The position numbers and the translations under genes are program-made. Shown here piece by piece: positions 21,113 through 30,487 of a stretch of 64,000 bases of DNA (positions are counted from its first letter, which is position 1; each line of letters starts with the position of its first letter). Under the pieces are notes generated by a model that was not told the origin of the DNA, did not search any database, and saw only the letters and a list, made by a program, of their open reading frames with translations. This DNA comes from Phymatolithon calcareum (Eukaryota; Rhodophyta; Florideophyceae; Hapalidiales). The stretch lies in contig OZ345373.1 of the NCBI GenBank assembly GCA_977006965.1, positions 1,116,001-1,180,000 on the forward strand. Reading direction: 5' to 3'.

Positions 21113-23800
21113 ATGGGCAACATTTTCGACAAACCGCCTGAACCTGTCATTGAAGATGATATCCCGTTCAAGAAACGTCTGGCAAAGAAGCAGATTGAGG
21201 TCTATTATCATGATTTCTTTCAGCGATATCGCACACGCGCCCGCGAAATGGCGAAGATTGATTATCGTGCTCGCTGTGGCGAATTCAATGAGCAGACAAG
21301 GATGCATTTACGTCGCGAGCAGTTCTTGCGTGAGTTGGAATATCTTCGCAGGAAACAGAATCCAAAGTCTGAAAAGGATTATCATGTCGTGCGAAAGATT
21401 GGCCAAGGAAGTTATGGCGCGGTTTATTTGGTTCGATGCAAGAAGACGAAACATCTATTCGCAATGAAGAAATTGCGCAAGGATGATACCCTGGCCAGAT
21501 CTCAAGTGAAACATGTTTGGCTTGAACGTTTCGTTCTGGCCAGTGTTGGGGAGCATCCGCATGTTGTCAAGATGTATTGCAGCTTCCAAGATGACACTTA
21601 TTTGTTCTTCATAATGGAATACCTTCCCGGTGGTGATCTACTCAGCATGCTTATCCGTGAAGAACGTCTCCCGGAGAATTGGGCTCGTTTCTATATCGCT
21701 GAACTTGTTGTCGCCATTAACGCATTGCATCGCACTGGTATCATTCATCGCGATATTAAGCCGGACAACGTTCTGTTCAACCGAAGCGGCCATGTATGCT
21801 TATCTGATTTTGGGCTTTCAAAATCTCTCCTCAATTCATTAACAGACTCTCCAACGGGATCCAAGGACACTCCTGTCTTCATTGAACATGTCCGAAAAGG
21901 TGGCTTTGATCTTCCCTTTCATCAACGAATGGCAGCTTGGAAAGCGGTCGCCCGCAACCACGTATTCTCAGCCGTCGGTACCCCTAGCTACATTGCACCT
22001 GAAGTTCTAAATGATACTTCCTACTCAGAAGCATGTGACTGGTGGTCCGTGGGCGCCATTCTGTACGAGATGTTAATTGGTGTGCCTCCTTTCCTGTCCG
22101 ATACACCGGCTCATACAATCGAAATGATCAGAAACTGGCGAGAATATTTCGAATTACCAGATTGGCCACCTTCAAGGCTCAGTCCTGATGCCCGAGATCT
22201 TATATGCCGCCTCATCTGCGATCAGTCTCAACGGCTCGGGGCGAAGGCTGGACTGTTAGAGTTCAAGCAACACCGATTTTTTGAAGGAGTCGATTGGGAT
22301 AACCTCTCGGCAGTAAGAGCGCCTTTCATTCCGCAATTGGACAATGACGATGATACACGATATTTTGACGATGACATTCCCGGGGCGCTGCAAACAAATC
22401 CTCCGTCAAGAATCAATACTCCATCCACGAGTTCACTTGGCGTAAACACCTCAGGATCAAATCCAGGTTCGTCAGAAGGCAGGTCTGGCAATGATGGCCG
22501 TACTGACACTTCGCGACGGAATTCTAATCGCAATCTCGTGTCGTCGAGTCGTTTGGGGGAGAAAGATTTCGAATTCATAGGCTTTACGTTTGTGCCTTTC
22601 CAAACAGACATTCGAGCAGATTGGCAGTCTGAGTTTAGACCGAAGCCTACTTCCGCCCCTCCTCGGTCGGCATCAGCAAGTGCAGCTCAGCAGCCACAGC
22701 GGGGACGATCCACGACACAAATTCGATCCAATTCATCCGCCGCGTGCATGACGTCAGCGGCGGAGTCGGGGCTCGGACAAAGAAGTTTCTCCGCTGGTCC
22801 TAGGGCACCGCAACCACCGCCGAGGGCTATGTCAACGCCGAGAATATCAAGTACGGCACGACATGCTGCAGCTTTGCCACCACATCCGCGTGGCCCGGGG
22901 GTGGAGAAAGTCGCTTTCCTCGCAGAAGACGTGGAGTCCAGTCCCCTGATCCGCCTTTCGAGTGCAGATGATCGTGGAAGGAAACAATATGCTGAAGAAA
23001 AAACAAAATTGAGTGGAACAAGTGCCGGGTCAAGAACTGCTGGTGAACGCAAGCAAAGGTCATTCGAGGGAAGCGCAGTTACCATTGAAGGTGATGGTGC
23101 TAGAAATGTACAGATTAACCCCGTCAGAGCGACAGTCACAAATCGATTAGATGGGAATATGCCATACAGCGGAACGAGGAAAAGAGAGCGCGAACGGGAT
23201 AAGGAAAACGATACGGATAGCATTGTGGCCGGACTTGGTGCAGTGCGTGTGACGGAAAGATACCCAGCAAACGGAAATGAGAGCGCAAGTGGAAGCGGCG
23301 ATCGTCAAAACACGGCAAAATTGGAAGATAGGCGAAATTCATCTATACCCGAATTGGGAACACCCGAAGTGATATCAGACGTGGGGTCAACATTGACTCC
23401 GGATATTCAACCAATGCCTGAACCAGAAGACTTGTCGCTACCAATGCTAGATTCGACAGTGCAAGACAACCTGGACGAAGATGAAATCGCGTCGATGTCG
23501 ACAATCGTCCGAACCCACAAGAGAGGGCCGTCGTGGAATCCGTTGCAACAGGAGACGCAGAAACCGTCGACTCCGTTATGTCCACCGCTTGATGCAAGCA
23601 CTTTGGAGGAGCGGTCTATAGAAGTACCGTCTGCAAGCGATGTGGTCAATTTTGTATCGGACGCTGTGGACGAACTTGAAGAGGCCGCGAAAGAACTCTC
23701 GGTGGAAGCAAGAGAGGTAATGGTGCGAAATGCTGCTTCGGATCTTAACACAACAGCTATGGAATTGCATCGAAATCTGTCCAACAGTGGGCTTTCATGA
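21113..23800 (+). CDS. NDR/LATS-family AGC protein kinase with long C-terminal extension
   Basis: This 895-residue intronless Ser/Thr kinase belongs to the NDR group, which acts with MOB co-activators in Hippo/MEN-type control of growth, division and morphogenesis. The basic N-terminal regulatory segment (residues 20-90) binds MOB in the family. The kinase domain spans about 90-400. It shows GQGSYGAVYLV, Lys near 118 in FAMKKL, HRDIKPDN, DFGLSKS, then the long NDR-type insert before SAVGTPSYIAPE. The AGC hydrophobic motif FIGFTF (near 487) carries the Thr target of an upstream kinase. Residues 490-895 form a disordered tail unusual for NDR kinases. The protein begins MGNIF, so N-myristoylation is possible. 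The ATG at 21113 is the first in frame; the frame is open 53 codons upstream without a Met. Confidence 0.92.
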   Translation: MGNIFDKPPEPVIEDDIPFKKRLAKKQIEVYYHDFFQRYRTRAREMAKIDYRARCGEFNEQTRMHLRREQFLRELEYLRRKQNPKSEKDYHVVRKIGQGSYGAVYLVRCKKTKHLFAMKKLRKDDTLARSQVKHVWLERFVLASVGEHPHVVKMYCSFQDDTYLFFIMEYLPGGDLLSMLIREERLPENWARFYIAELVVAINALHRTGIIHRDIKPDNVLFNRSGHVCLSDFGLSKSLLNSLTDSPTGSKDTPVFIEHVRKGGFDLPFHQRMAAWKAVARNHVFSAVGTPSYIAPEVLNDTSYSEACDWWSVGAILYEMLIGVPPFLSDTPAHTIEMIRNWREYFELPDWPPSRLSPDARDLICRLICDQSQRLGAKAGLLEFKQHRFFEGVDWDNLSAVRAPFIPQLDNDDDTRYFDDDIPGALQTNPPSRINTPSTSSLGVNTSGSNPGSSEGRSGNDGRTDTSRRNSNRNLVSSSRLGEKDFEFIGFTFVPFQTDIRADWQSEFRPKPTSAPPRSASASAAQQPQRGRSTTQIRSNSSAACMTSAAESGLGQRSFSAGPRAPQPPPRAMSTPRISSTARHAAALPPHPRGPGVEKVAFLAEDVESSPLIRLSSADDRGRKQYAEEKTKLSGTSAGSRTAGERKQRSFEGSAVTIEGDGARNVQINPVRATVTNRLDGNMPYSGTRKRERERDKENDTDSIVAGLGAVRVTERYPANGNESASGSGDRQNTAKLEDRRNSSIPELGTPEVISDVGSTLTPDIQPMPEPEDLSLPMLDSTVQDNLDEDEIASMSTIVRTHKRGPSWNPLQQETQKPSTPLCPPLDASTLEERSIEVPSASDVVNFVSDAVDELEEAAKELSVEAREVMVRNAASDLNTTAMELHRNLSNSGLS

Positions 23801-25219
23801 CCTTGACACAAGTCGAGAATGTACTAAATTAATACCAGCTAAATGGTTAGCACTGTGTGTAACAGTAAAAACTGGTTAATAATGTTCTATCCATCCCGAT
23901 GGATACTTGCCTCTTGTCCCTTCCAGTCACCAGAACGCCATTAGGAACGAAAAACTTGTCTGAGACGGAGTGGCGTTGTGCATTTCTTTCCCGTTCCATT
24001 CTTATCTCCTGTGGGTTCGTTGCCAAGGCAGGGATTACCTTTGAATTCGGGTTATCGACTAGTTTGAGTAGGTCAGAAATGACCAGACGTGGGTTCTGTA
24101 CCATATTCTACCAGAACTGTCACTCCTTGACAAGCTACTGTTCATGCCCTTTGTGAGGAGCTGGCAGAAAATCTTAAATTCGCCTGGAAACACATCTATG
24201 CGGAACAGCATAAGTTTTACTCTCCAATGGAAATATATTTGGACTCTCGAAGAGCACTTCAAAATCATCAGAAGCAGAACCGTTCCTCGGCAAAATGAAC
24301 AGTTTTCTCGATTCTGAAATGCTCTTTATGTGCCCTCTGAGCTCCTCGTATTTTGAAATCATCCACCTAAGAAACAACGACCGGGAAGTCGAAGACACAG
24401 AAAGGCTACAGGCGGATAACTCTTAGGAAAGAGAACAACAATAGTAGAACAGAAATTCTGTGGGCGACGATTGACTGACATGCTATTGATGTATTACTTA
24501 GGCACATCTGGCTTGTTTAGCCGAGAAAGTTTTCAAAATCATTGTTGCCAAGTCGTAATGTTTGTCCAGAACAAACAATGGGTCCCAGCTCTGTTCTGAA
24601 TCATGGTCATGCGACGAGAGCTGCAGAATAGCATTCGCGCTGGAGTCCTTAACGTTGCGAAATTCGTACTTCATTTTCGAATATCTAGTTCACTTGTAGT
24701 TAACTTTTCACCTTTGGTTGCAGAAAAACATTACGTCAAATAAAACTTATTTTCGCTGTGAATTACCGTATAAGGCATCTATTTTAGGCATTGCATTTGG
24801 TGACCCCTAGTTCTCGCTTGCAAGGGACACTCATGTTTGTCATGATATATAATTCAGAACGCCAACAATAGATATGAGTTTGCAAAACGTTTGCAGTTCC
24901 CTTTACAAGCATCTAATCTCTGCCAAAGAAGAAAGCCAAGGCCAAACAGCAGTATAATGAGTACTAATTTAGCAATTCCAGACAATTTCGAGCAACAACA
25001 GCATTCCCAGAGATTCTCTCAACTAAAAACCGATGACAACATCAAAAAATTGGAGTAGCGGTGAAAAAAACAGGCCGTGGCACAGGAAATATTACCTTCG
25101 CTCCGAGTCTATATTGCAGACATTATTGCAGATATCGCATGGGTAACATGTAGAGTGCACCATACACACCAAGAATACACGAAGAATCGCCCGAAAAGTA
25201 CCAACTTTTAAAACTCAGT
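23801..25219. other. Intergenic between convergent kinase and PFP genes
   Basis: AT-richer spacer that holds the two 3' UTRs. No frame here has a recognisable domain and I see no ordered repeat. Confidence 0.5.
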
Positions 25220-26932
25220 TCAAGAGTGTTCGCTCGAAAGCGTAATAGTCACCTCATCAGCAGCCGGTCCATAGAACTGAATAGGCCCAGGGCCCCTGTA
25301 GTTGTCCGAAAGCATCCATGCCTTGCGCTGCGCCTTGAAGATCGAAAAAGCCGTTCCATCGAGCTCAACCAACATTTTTTTGATCACCGGTACGTCATTA
25401 CCGTGTCGACGCTCAATGTTCATCATCATCGTAAGCGGATATCCAGCTGGGATCCACTTCTCCGGCTCACGGGTGAGCCCGGACACGGTGGCTATGTAGC
25501 CTGTGCGCCCATGTTCGATCAGTGCTCCAGCGACATGTCCAAGACTGTAGCAATAGTTAGCGTCAAAGTTGGTGGGTAGTCCACAACGGCCTTCATATCC
25601 CATATAATGCGGCACGGCACTGAACTTGCCCTTATACTCCCCAGTGAGCCTGCGTTTTTCGAGTTCAGTTTGCACCATTCCAATGAGCAAACGCTCGGCT
25701 TCGATCTTGGCAACCTGCACATTACCATGGGGATCTCGCTCAAGCATGAGCTGATTGGAAATCGAGATCGGGAGCAACTCGAAGAGGGTACGCGACTCCG
25801 CGGAGAGGGCGGCACTGCAGTTTTCAAAAGTGGCCTTCTTTTCATTTTTGGCGAGAATTTCATTGAGCTCACAAATAAGCTTCTCGACGTCAGGCATGAA
25901 TTCAACCAATCCTTCGGGAAGCATGATAAGCCCATAATTCTTGCTGATAGCCGCGCGATTGCAAATCAAATTTGCGAGTAGATTGACAATTTTCGGCAGG
26001 GTGACTGCCTTCGCCTTCATCTCCTCCCCAATGAGACAGATATTGGGACGGGTTTGCAGCGCACACTCAAGCGCAATGGCCGATGCGGCGCGGCCCATGC
26101 ATCGCACAAAGTGATAAGTCTTTCGTGCCGACACGGCATCGAGACCGAGATTAGCAATGAGATTGGAGTACACCTTGGTGGCGGTATCGAAGCCAAAGCT
26201 GGTCTCCACCTGTCGATTACGAAGATCATTGTCAATTGTCTTCGGACATCCAATGACACAGCATGAGACCTTATGTTTCGTAAAGTCCTCAGCCAAGGTC
26301 ATTGCATTGGTATTACTGTCATCACCACCAACAACGACAAGTCCATCCAGCTGGAGTTCCGTCACTACGCGACGAACCGCCTCGTACTGCTCCGGTTTCG
26401 AGATCTTCGTCCTACCAGAGCCGATGATATGGAAACCGCCTTGATTGCGGTACGGTGCAACGGCATCCTCGTCCAGGGTGACATACTCACCATCAATGAT
26501 ACCTTGTGGGCCACCGAGGAAACCGATCAAAGCGGAGCTTGTGTTACGGCTTGTGAGATAGTCCAAAAGACCAGTCACGACGTTGTGACCGCCGGGAGCG
26601 GGACCACCTGAAAGTACAATACCGATGCGAATACGACGACCAACGGCAGCTGGTTCCTTGCCCGTGTGGGGAACGATATGGACAATGGGCTGGCCATAAA
26701 GGTTAGGGAAGAGACTCTTGATCACTTCAGCGTCAAATGCAGCAGTGGTTGGGGCTCCCTCTTTCACCGCAAAGGCGCCGGTGAGGATCTTGTTGATGCG
26801 TGGAATGTAGGCTAGACGCTGCTTCTGCAATGCGGAGTCGCATGACACGACGGATGAGACACGCTCGTGCACATGGGAGGCGACAGGCTTGATCGTGGTG
26901 TCTACGGTTGTATCGGTAGTTGCAGGCGCCAT
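25220..26932 (-). CDS. Pyrophosphate--fructose 6-phosphate 1-phosphotransferase (PFP)
   Basis: This 570-residue intronless protein phosphorylates fructose 6-phosphate to fructose 1,6-bisphosphate with PPi, a reversible glycolysis/gluconeogenesis step in the cytosol. PPi specificity is shown by GGDDSNTNA (near residue 200), where the second Asp replaces the Gly of ATP-dependent enzymes. PKTIDND (near 229) supplies the catalytic region. GSGRTKI, MGRAASA and the IVLSGGPAPGGHN phosphate loop are also intact. Length suits the plant/long PFP clade, and all active-site motifs are present, so this is a catalytic (beta-type) subunit. The first in-frame ATG is 26932. Confidence 0.93.
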   Translation of the reverse strand: MAPATTDTTVDTTIKPVASHVHERVSSVVSCDSALQKQRLAYIPRINKILTGAFAVKEGAPTTAAFDAEVIKSLFPNLYGQPIVHIVPHTGKEPAAVGRRIRIGIVLSGGPAPGGHNVVTGLLDYLTSRNTSSALIGFLGGPQGIIDGEYVTLDEDAVAPYRNQGGFHIIGSGRTKISKPEQYEAVRRVVTELQLDGLVVVGGDDSNTNAMTLAEDFTKHKVSCCVIGCPKTIDNDLRNRQVETSFGFDTATKVYSNLIANLGLDAVSARKTYHFVRCMGRAASAIALECALQTRPNICLIGEEMKAKAVTLPKIVNLLANLICNRAAISKNYGLIMLPEGLVEFMPDVEKLICELNEILAKNEKKATFENCSAALSAESRTLFELLPISISNQLMLERDPHGNVQVAKIEAERLLIGMVQTELEKRRLTGEYKGKFSAVPHYMGYEGRCGLPTNFDANYCYSLGHVAGALIEHGRTGYIATVSGLTREPEKWIPAGYPLTMMMNIERRHGNDVPVIKKMLVELDGTAFSIFKAQRKAWMLSDNYRGPGPIQFYGPAADEVTITLSSEHS

Positions 26933-27792
26933 AGGTGCTTCGTTTAATGGAATCGGCGGACGATGAGCGGTGGTTCGAAGAGAATTCAATATCGATCGAG
27001 GTGTCGCCCTTCTTGTGGTTTTCTTCTGCTCGGTGAAGCAGAGCGCATTACAGATCTCGCACGATGATTGCTCTATTAGATTAGAATGTATCTCGCCCTT
27101 TCCGCTCTACAGAACTAATTGGCTGTATTCAGCCAATCACATCGCGTACCTTAGATTTTTCAATCGAAAAATCGGTCTCTACAAAAAAAAAGTATTTTTT
27201 TGGGATTGATTTGATACGGAATTTTTGGCCAGTGGTATGGCCCGGTGTGGGCAGCGGAATTTCATCGCTAATTGCATATCATATGATAAATTGACTCGAC
27301 GCTAGCAAAATCTGACGACAGTAGGCAATCCGTTTAAATGGATTGCCTACTGTCGTCGGATTTTGCCAGCGTCAAGCCGGATATGATAGGCCATGTTTCG
27401 CCCATATGCGCACACAATACACAGACGTGATCTGCACACACGGTCTCATGATATTGATCCTGTACTGTAGGGTAGTGATGCACCGCAATAATACAGTACC
27501 AACTTGGAAATACGCCACTCGCGATGCTAATAACCTTTGGCAATTGTCTAGAACCAATCTTTCCAGTTTACGAACTTTCAATAGATTAAGAGACTTTTGA
27601 GAGAGTGCAAATAAGAATTGTACAATAGATCGGCAAGTCGTCGGAAATGACTCAGCGGGTCAGCTGCAGCTACTGTACAGTGTTCCGGAGAACACAGAGT
27701 GAGGACTCTATTACGAAGAGCTGTTCGCCAATTGCGGTCAGAATTCGCAACCAGAAACGAACGGATCGCGCCGCAATGGCTACGGATTCCAT
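26933..27792. other. Intergenic between PFP and CutA
   Basis: Holds the PFP promoter and the 3' side of CutA. The outstanding feature is the long hairpin at 27298-27373. A short GTACA-like motif occurs near 27670. Confidence 0.5.
27298..27373. repeat. Long near-perfect hairpin (34-base arms, 8-base loop)
   Basis: Arm 27298-27331 is complementary to 27340-27373 at 32 of 34 positions. In RNA from the plus strand one of the two mismatches becomes G-U and the other is A-C; in minus-strand RNA the roles swap. The loop is GTTTAAAT. It could be a small-RNA precursor, a foldback element or a terminator-like structure. Confidence 0.8.
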
Positions 27793-28458
27793 TCACTGTA
27801 CTTTAGGTTCCGTAACAGTCGTTCCCGATGCTTTTGTAGATGCATCAATCCAGTCCAGAAACTTGTTCGATCCACCGACGATATTCTGTGCAACAACCAT
27901 AGGCGTATCGTACGGATGCACTTCTGTAATGGCCGCTGTGAGTTCATTCAACAAGTCTTGCCGTGTCTTCATGATCAGAAAGTGTTCCTGGTCCACATTA
28001 ACTTCACCCTCCCACCAGTAAGTGCTCGTGACCCCAGGGATAGAGTTCACACATGCGGCAAGACGTTTCTGCACAATAGCGTTTGCAATTTTCGTTGCCA
28101 CTTCCGCCGAAGGCGCCGTTGACGTCACGACAATGTGCGCCGGGGAGTTACTTGACCTGCGCGAGCAAAGTTGCAAAAATTGCGCCCCAGAATGTCAGAA
28201 ATATCGATGCACATCCACAATGATACACACGCGCGTTGGTAGATCCTACCAAATCGATCGCATCTTTGCACTGCGACTTTTCATAGTAGTGAATGCCACA
28301 ATCGCGCAGAAGAGGAGGGGAATCCAAATGAAAGCGTACTTTGCGGTGGTCGATGCCATCGTCGCTCGAGGGACACACCGTCTTTGGGGAATAATGAAGC
28401 TTGATGGCACTGCGCGCTGAAGGAGGAAGTGGGCTTGAAAGCATGTCAAACTTCGCAT
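27793..28458 (-). CDS. cutA: CutA divalent-cation tolerance protein, two exons
   Basis: Exons 28458-28250 and 28156-27793 encode about 190 residues. The C-terminal 105 residues are a full CutA1 domain with IANAIVQKRLAACVN, a STYWWEGEV core, LIMKTR and VHPYDTPMVV. CutA forms very stable trimers and is linked to copper/heavy-metal tolerance, though its biochemical role is unsettled. The first exon provides a basic leader and a hydrophobic segment (YAFIWIPLLFCAIVAF), so the protein may be imported into an organelle or membrane-anchored, as in plants and animals. ATG 28458 is preferred; 28359 is an alternative that would begin just before the hydrophobic segment. An LTR retrotransposon is inserted only 152 bases upstream. 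Confidence 0.85.
28157..28249 (-). other. Intron in CutA gene (93 bases)
   Basis: Minus-strand GTAGGATC donor after ATTTG, and a GCTCGCGCAG acceptor. Splicing is phase 2 and creates a Trp codon across the junction (MRSI-W-SSNSPAH). Without it the CutA domain lacks any in-frame ATG. Confidence 0.8.
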
Positions 28459-28609
28459 CTCATGTGCAGCCCTTGACTTGAGCAAGACGGTTGGGACGGG
28501 AGGTTGCAAAGATCTCTTAGACACAGCCAATTGAATCATTTCTGATGTTGACACAAAATCTAAAATATTTTGAAATATTTTTCTAATTGAATAGATGAAT
28601 AGCGGCCCA

Positions 28610-28614
28610 CTGCC
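28610..28614. repeat. Target-site duplication, left (CTGCC)
   Basis: CTGCC directly before the left LTR, repeated exactly at 37129-37133 after the right LTR. Confidence 0.9.
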
Positions 28615-29571
28615 TGTCGTGCACCATGATACTTTACCTAGTGCACTGGTAAAAATGCAACATCATTTTGTGCATATGACACGTGTGTGCACTATGCACT
28701 ATATGCACTACTCAATGCTACCATTTACACATCACTTGATCACAGGAGTTGAGGGGGCAAAATACTCTGAGTCGTTTAAGCACAACGGCGGGTCTCAAAC
28801 TCCAAAGACTTCGGAGTTACAAGCCTTCAAAGTTTTCACCGTTTGGATAATACAATCCACGATTCTGGGCATGCGAATGCATGGCGGAATCACTGCAGTA
28901 TGACACGGTGCCGTATTCAAAATTACCTCGTTTGGGCACCGAATGAGCGATACGTATTACAGCAATGAAGATGTCATGTCGGTGGCGGAAGATCCTGACG
29001 GAAATGGCGGTATATGGACTATGCTCAGTGGTTGTTGAAGCGATACATGGAAGTCGAGCCGGAGCGAGTGGTCAAGAAGCATGATTGACCGGTGGCGCAT
29101 CGGGAGATTGCGCAATGCATACTGTGGAAATTGTGCACGGATTTTGAATGGCTGAAATCGATGGCTGTCATAGCCGATTGTGATACAAAATATCTTTGGA
29201 TACAGAGGATTTTCAAGGGTGAAAATCCTTTTATTGAGAGATATACCATTTACGAATATCCAAATATGATAGAATAGAATTTGAACCAATGGGATAAGAT
29301 TGGATGCATTGATAAGTACGAATTGTGCGAGGGGACCAAGGAGAAGGGGGCAGAGAGAGAACAACCGCGTACAGTAAAACTTGCTTTCGTTTGTACCTTG
29401 ATCGGTCAAGCAGACGGGACGTCGCTTGCTTGCGGTGTGACCGGGAGGTCGCCGCAAGACTAACGGTAAAGTTTTTACGCGTTTCGTAATTATTTCCGGG
29501 TGAAAGTAAATTTTTTTTATTTTGCCCATTTATTTTCGACCACCAACGCGCTTGTGGCAGATTGTTCGACA
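28615..29571 (+). repeat. 5' LTR (957 bases)
   Basis: Matches 36172-37128 base for base apart from one noted difference. Begins TGTCG and ends CGACA. Confidence 0.95.
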
Positions 29572-29638
29572 CTTATAAGTCGTTCTTAGGCTCATTGAGT
29601 TTCACGCGCGTGAAAGTGCCACATCTGCTCGCGCGAAG

Positions 29639-30487
29639 ATGCCTAAACGCGGCCGTCGTGGTCGTGGAAATCGTGGTGGTCGAGGCGAAAATTTGAAAAC
29701 TCGCGCCTTAAAGCGCGAACTGAAGTCGCTGGGCATCCTAACGGATGACGATGTTGCTCCAGGCAACAATGGCGACCAGCAGACGTCCGACAATCGCTCC
29801 CCGATGCGATCGGGTGGAAGCGGAGGACGAGCAGAGGAATCATCGCAACCTTTGCGCGGTCCTGCCGACGAGGCAGGGTCAATCGATGCGGAAGAAATTT
29901 CTCATAAAAATGGCAGTGCAACTCGACAAAGGGCCGCGCGTCCAAGCTCGTCTGCTATGGATGCTGCGAAAATGTTACCGTTACCATCCAGTCCTTCAAG
30001 TACTGGTCCGGTGAAAATTCCGTTCGCACCGATGCCGCCGTCGCGTACACCTTCGGTGTCAGCGAGATCCAGCGGACGCTCCAGCCATACACAAATTATT
30101 CCTCGGGATGAATATTTCACGGACAAATTCCATGCGCCATTGAGGGCTTTATTGCTCGAGATGGGACATGCCTTAAGTTCTGAGGATAAGGAAATGGCCG
30201 GAGAAATGGTGATGGCAATGCTGATTTCTTCCCCTTTCTGGCATGAGGCGATACTGCAGAAAATCAATTACGTCTATGCCACATATCTGGTAAAGATGTT
30301 ACAACTTGCAGGCTGCATAGCCAAGGAAGACGACCAGGTTTATGAACCTGCCACGAATTCACTCCTGGAATTCTATCGTTCGGTTGTGGATTGGAAAGCG
30401 AAGCAGAAAGGTAAACTGAGGCCGACAGAAATGGGAATATGGTTGATATGCCGAATTCACGAGTTGATCATCGTGGGTTTCCCATAG
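29639..30487 (+). CDS. Retrotransposon Gag, first reading frame
   Basis: A 282-codon frame opening 68 bases after the left LTR. The N-terminus is Arg/Gly-rich (MPKRGRRGRGNRGGRGE), suggesting nucleic-acid binding. A helical region (residues 155-280) follows. The frame ends in TAG at 30485-30487, where it overlaps the next frame by 49 bases. A slippery heptamer lies just before the stop, so most product would be this short Gag and a fraction would be extended. The N-terminal half has no recognised domain. Confidence 0.75.
   Translation: MPKRGRRGRGNRGGRGENLKTRALKRELKSLGILTDDDVAPGNNGDQQTSDNRSPMRSGGSGGRAEESSQPLRGPADEAGSIDAEEISHKNGSATRQRAARPSSSAMDAAKMLPLPSSPSSTGPVKIPFAPMPPSRTPSVSARSSGRSSHTQIIPRDEYFTDKFHAPLRALLLEMGHALSSEDKEMAGEMVMAMLISSPFWHEAILQKINYVYATYLVKMLQLAGCIAKEDDQVYEPATNSLLEFYRSVVDWKAKQKGKLRPTEMGIWLICRIHELIIVGFP

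Noticed and set aside
28627-28760. Direct repeats of GTGCAC/ATGCAC considered as a CRISPR-like array
   Set aside because: They are short simple repeats within the LTR, without regular spacers.
28957-29529. 190-codon minus-strand frame inside the LTR, repeated in the other LTR
   Set aside because: Its two copies are simply the LTR duplication; the composition is not protein-like and it has no recognisable domain.
29572-29600. Primer-binding site after the left LTR
   Set aside because: The bases do not match the complement of initiator tRNA-Met, and no other tRNA can be named from memory with confidence.
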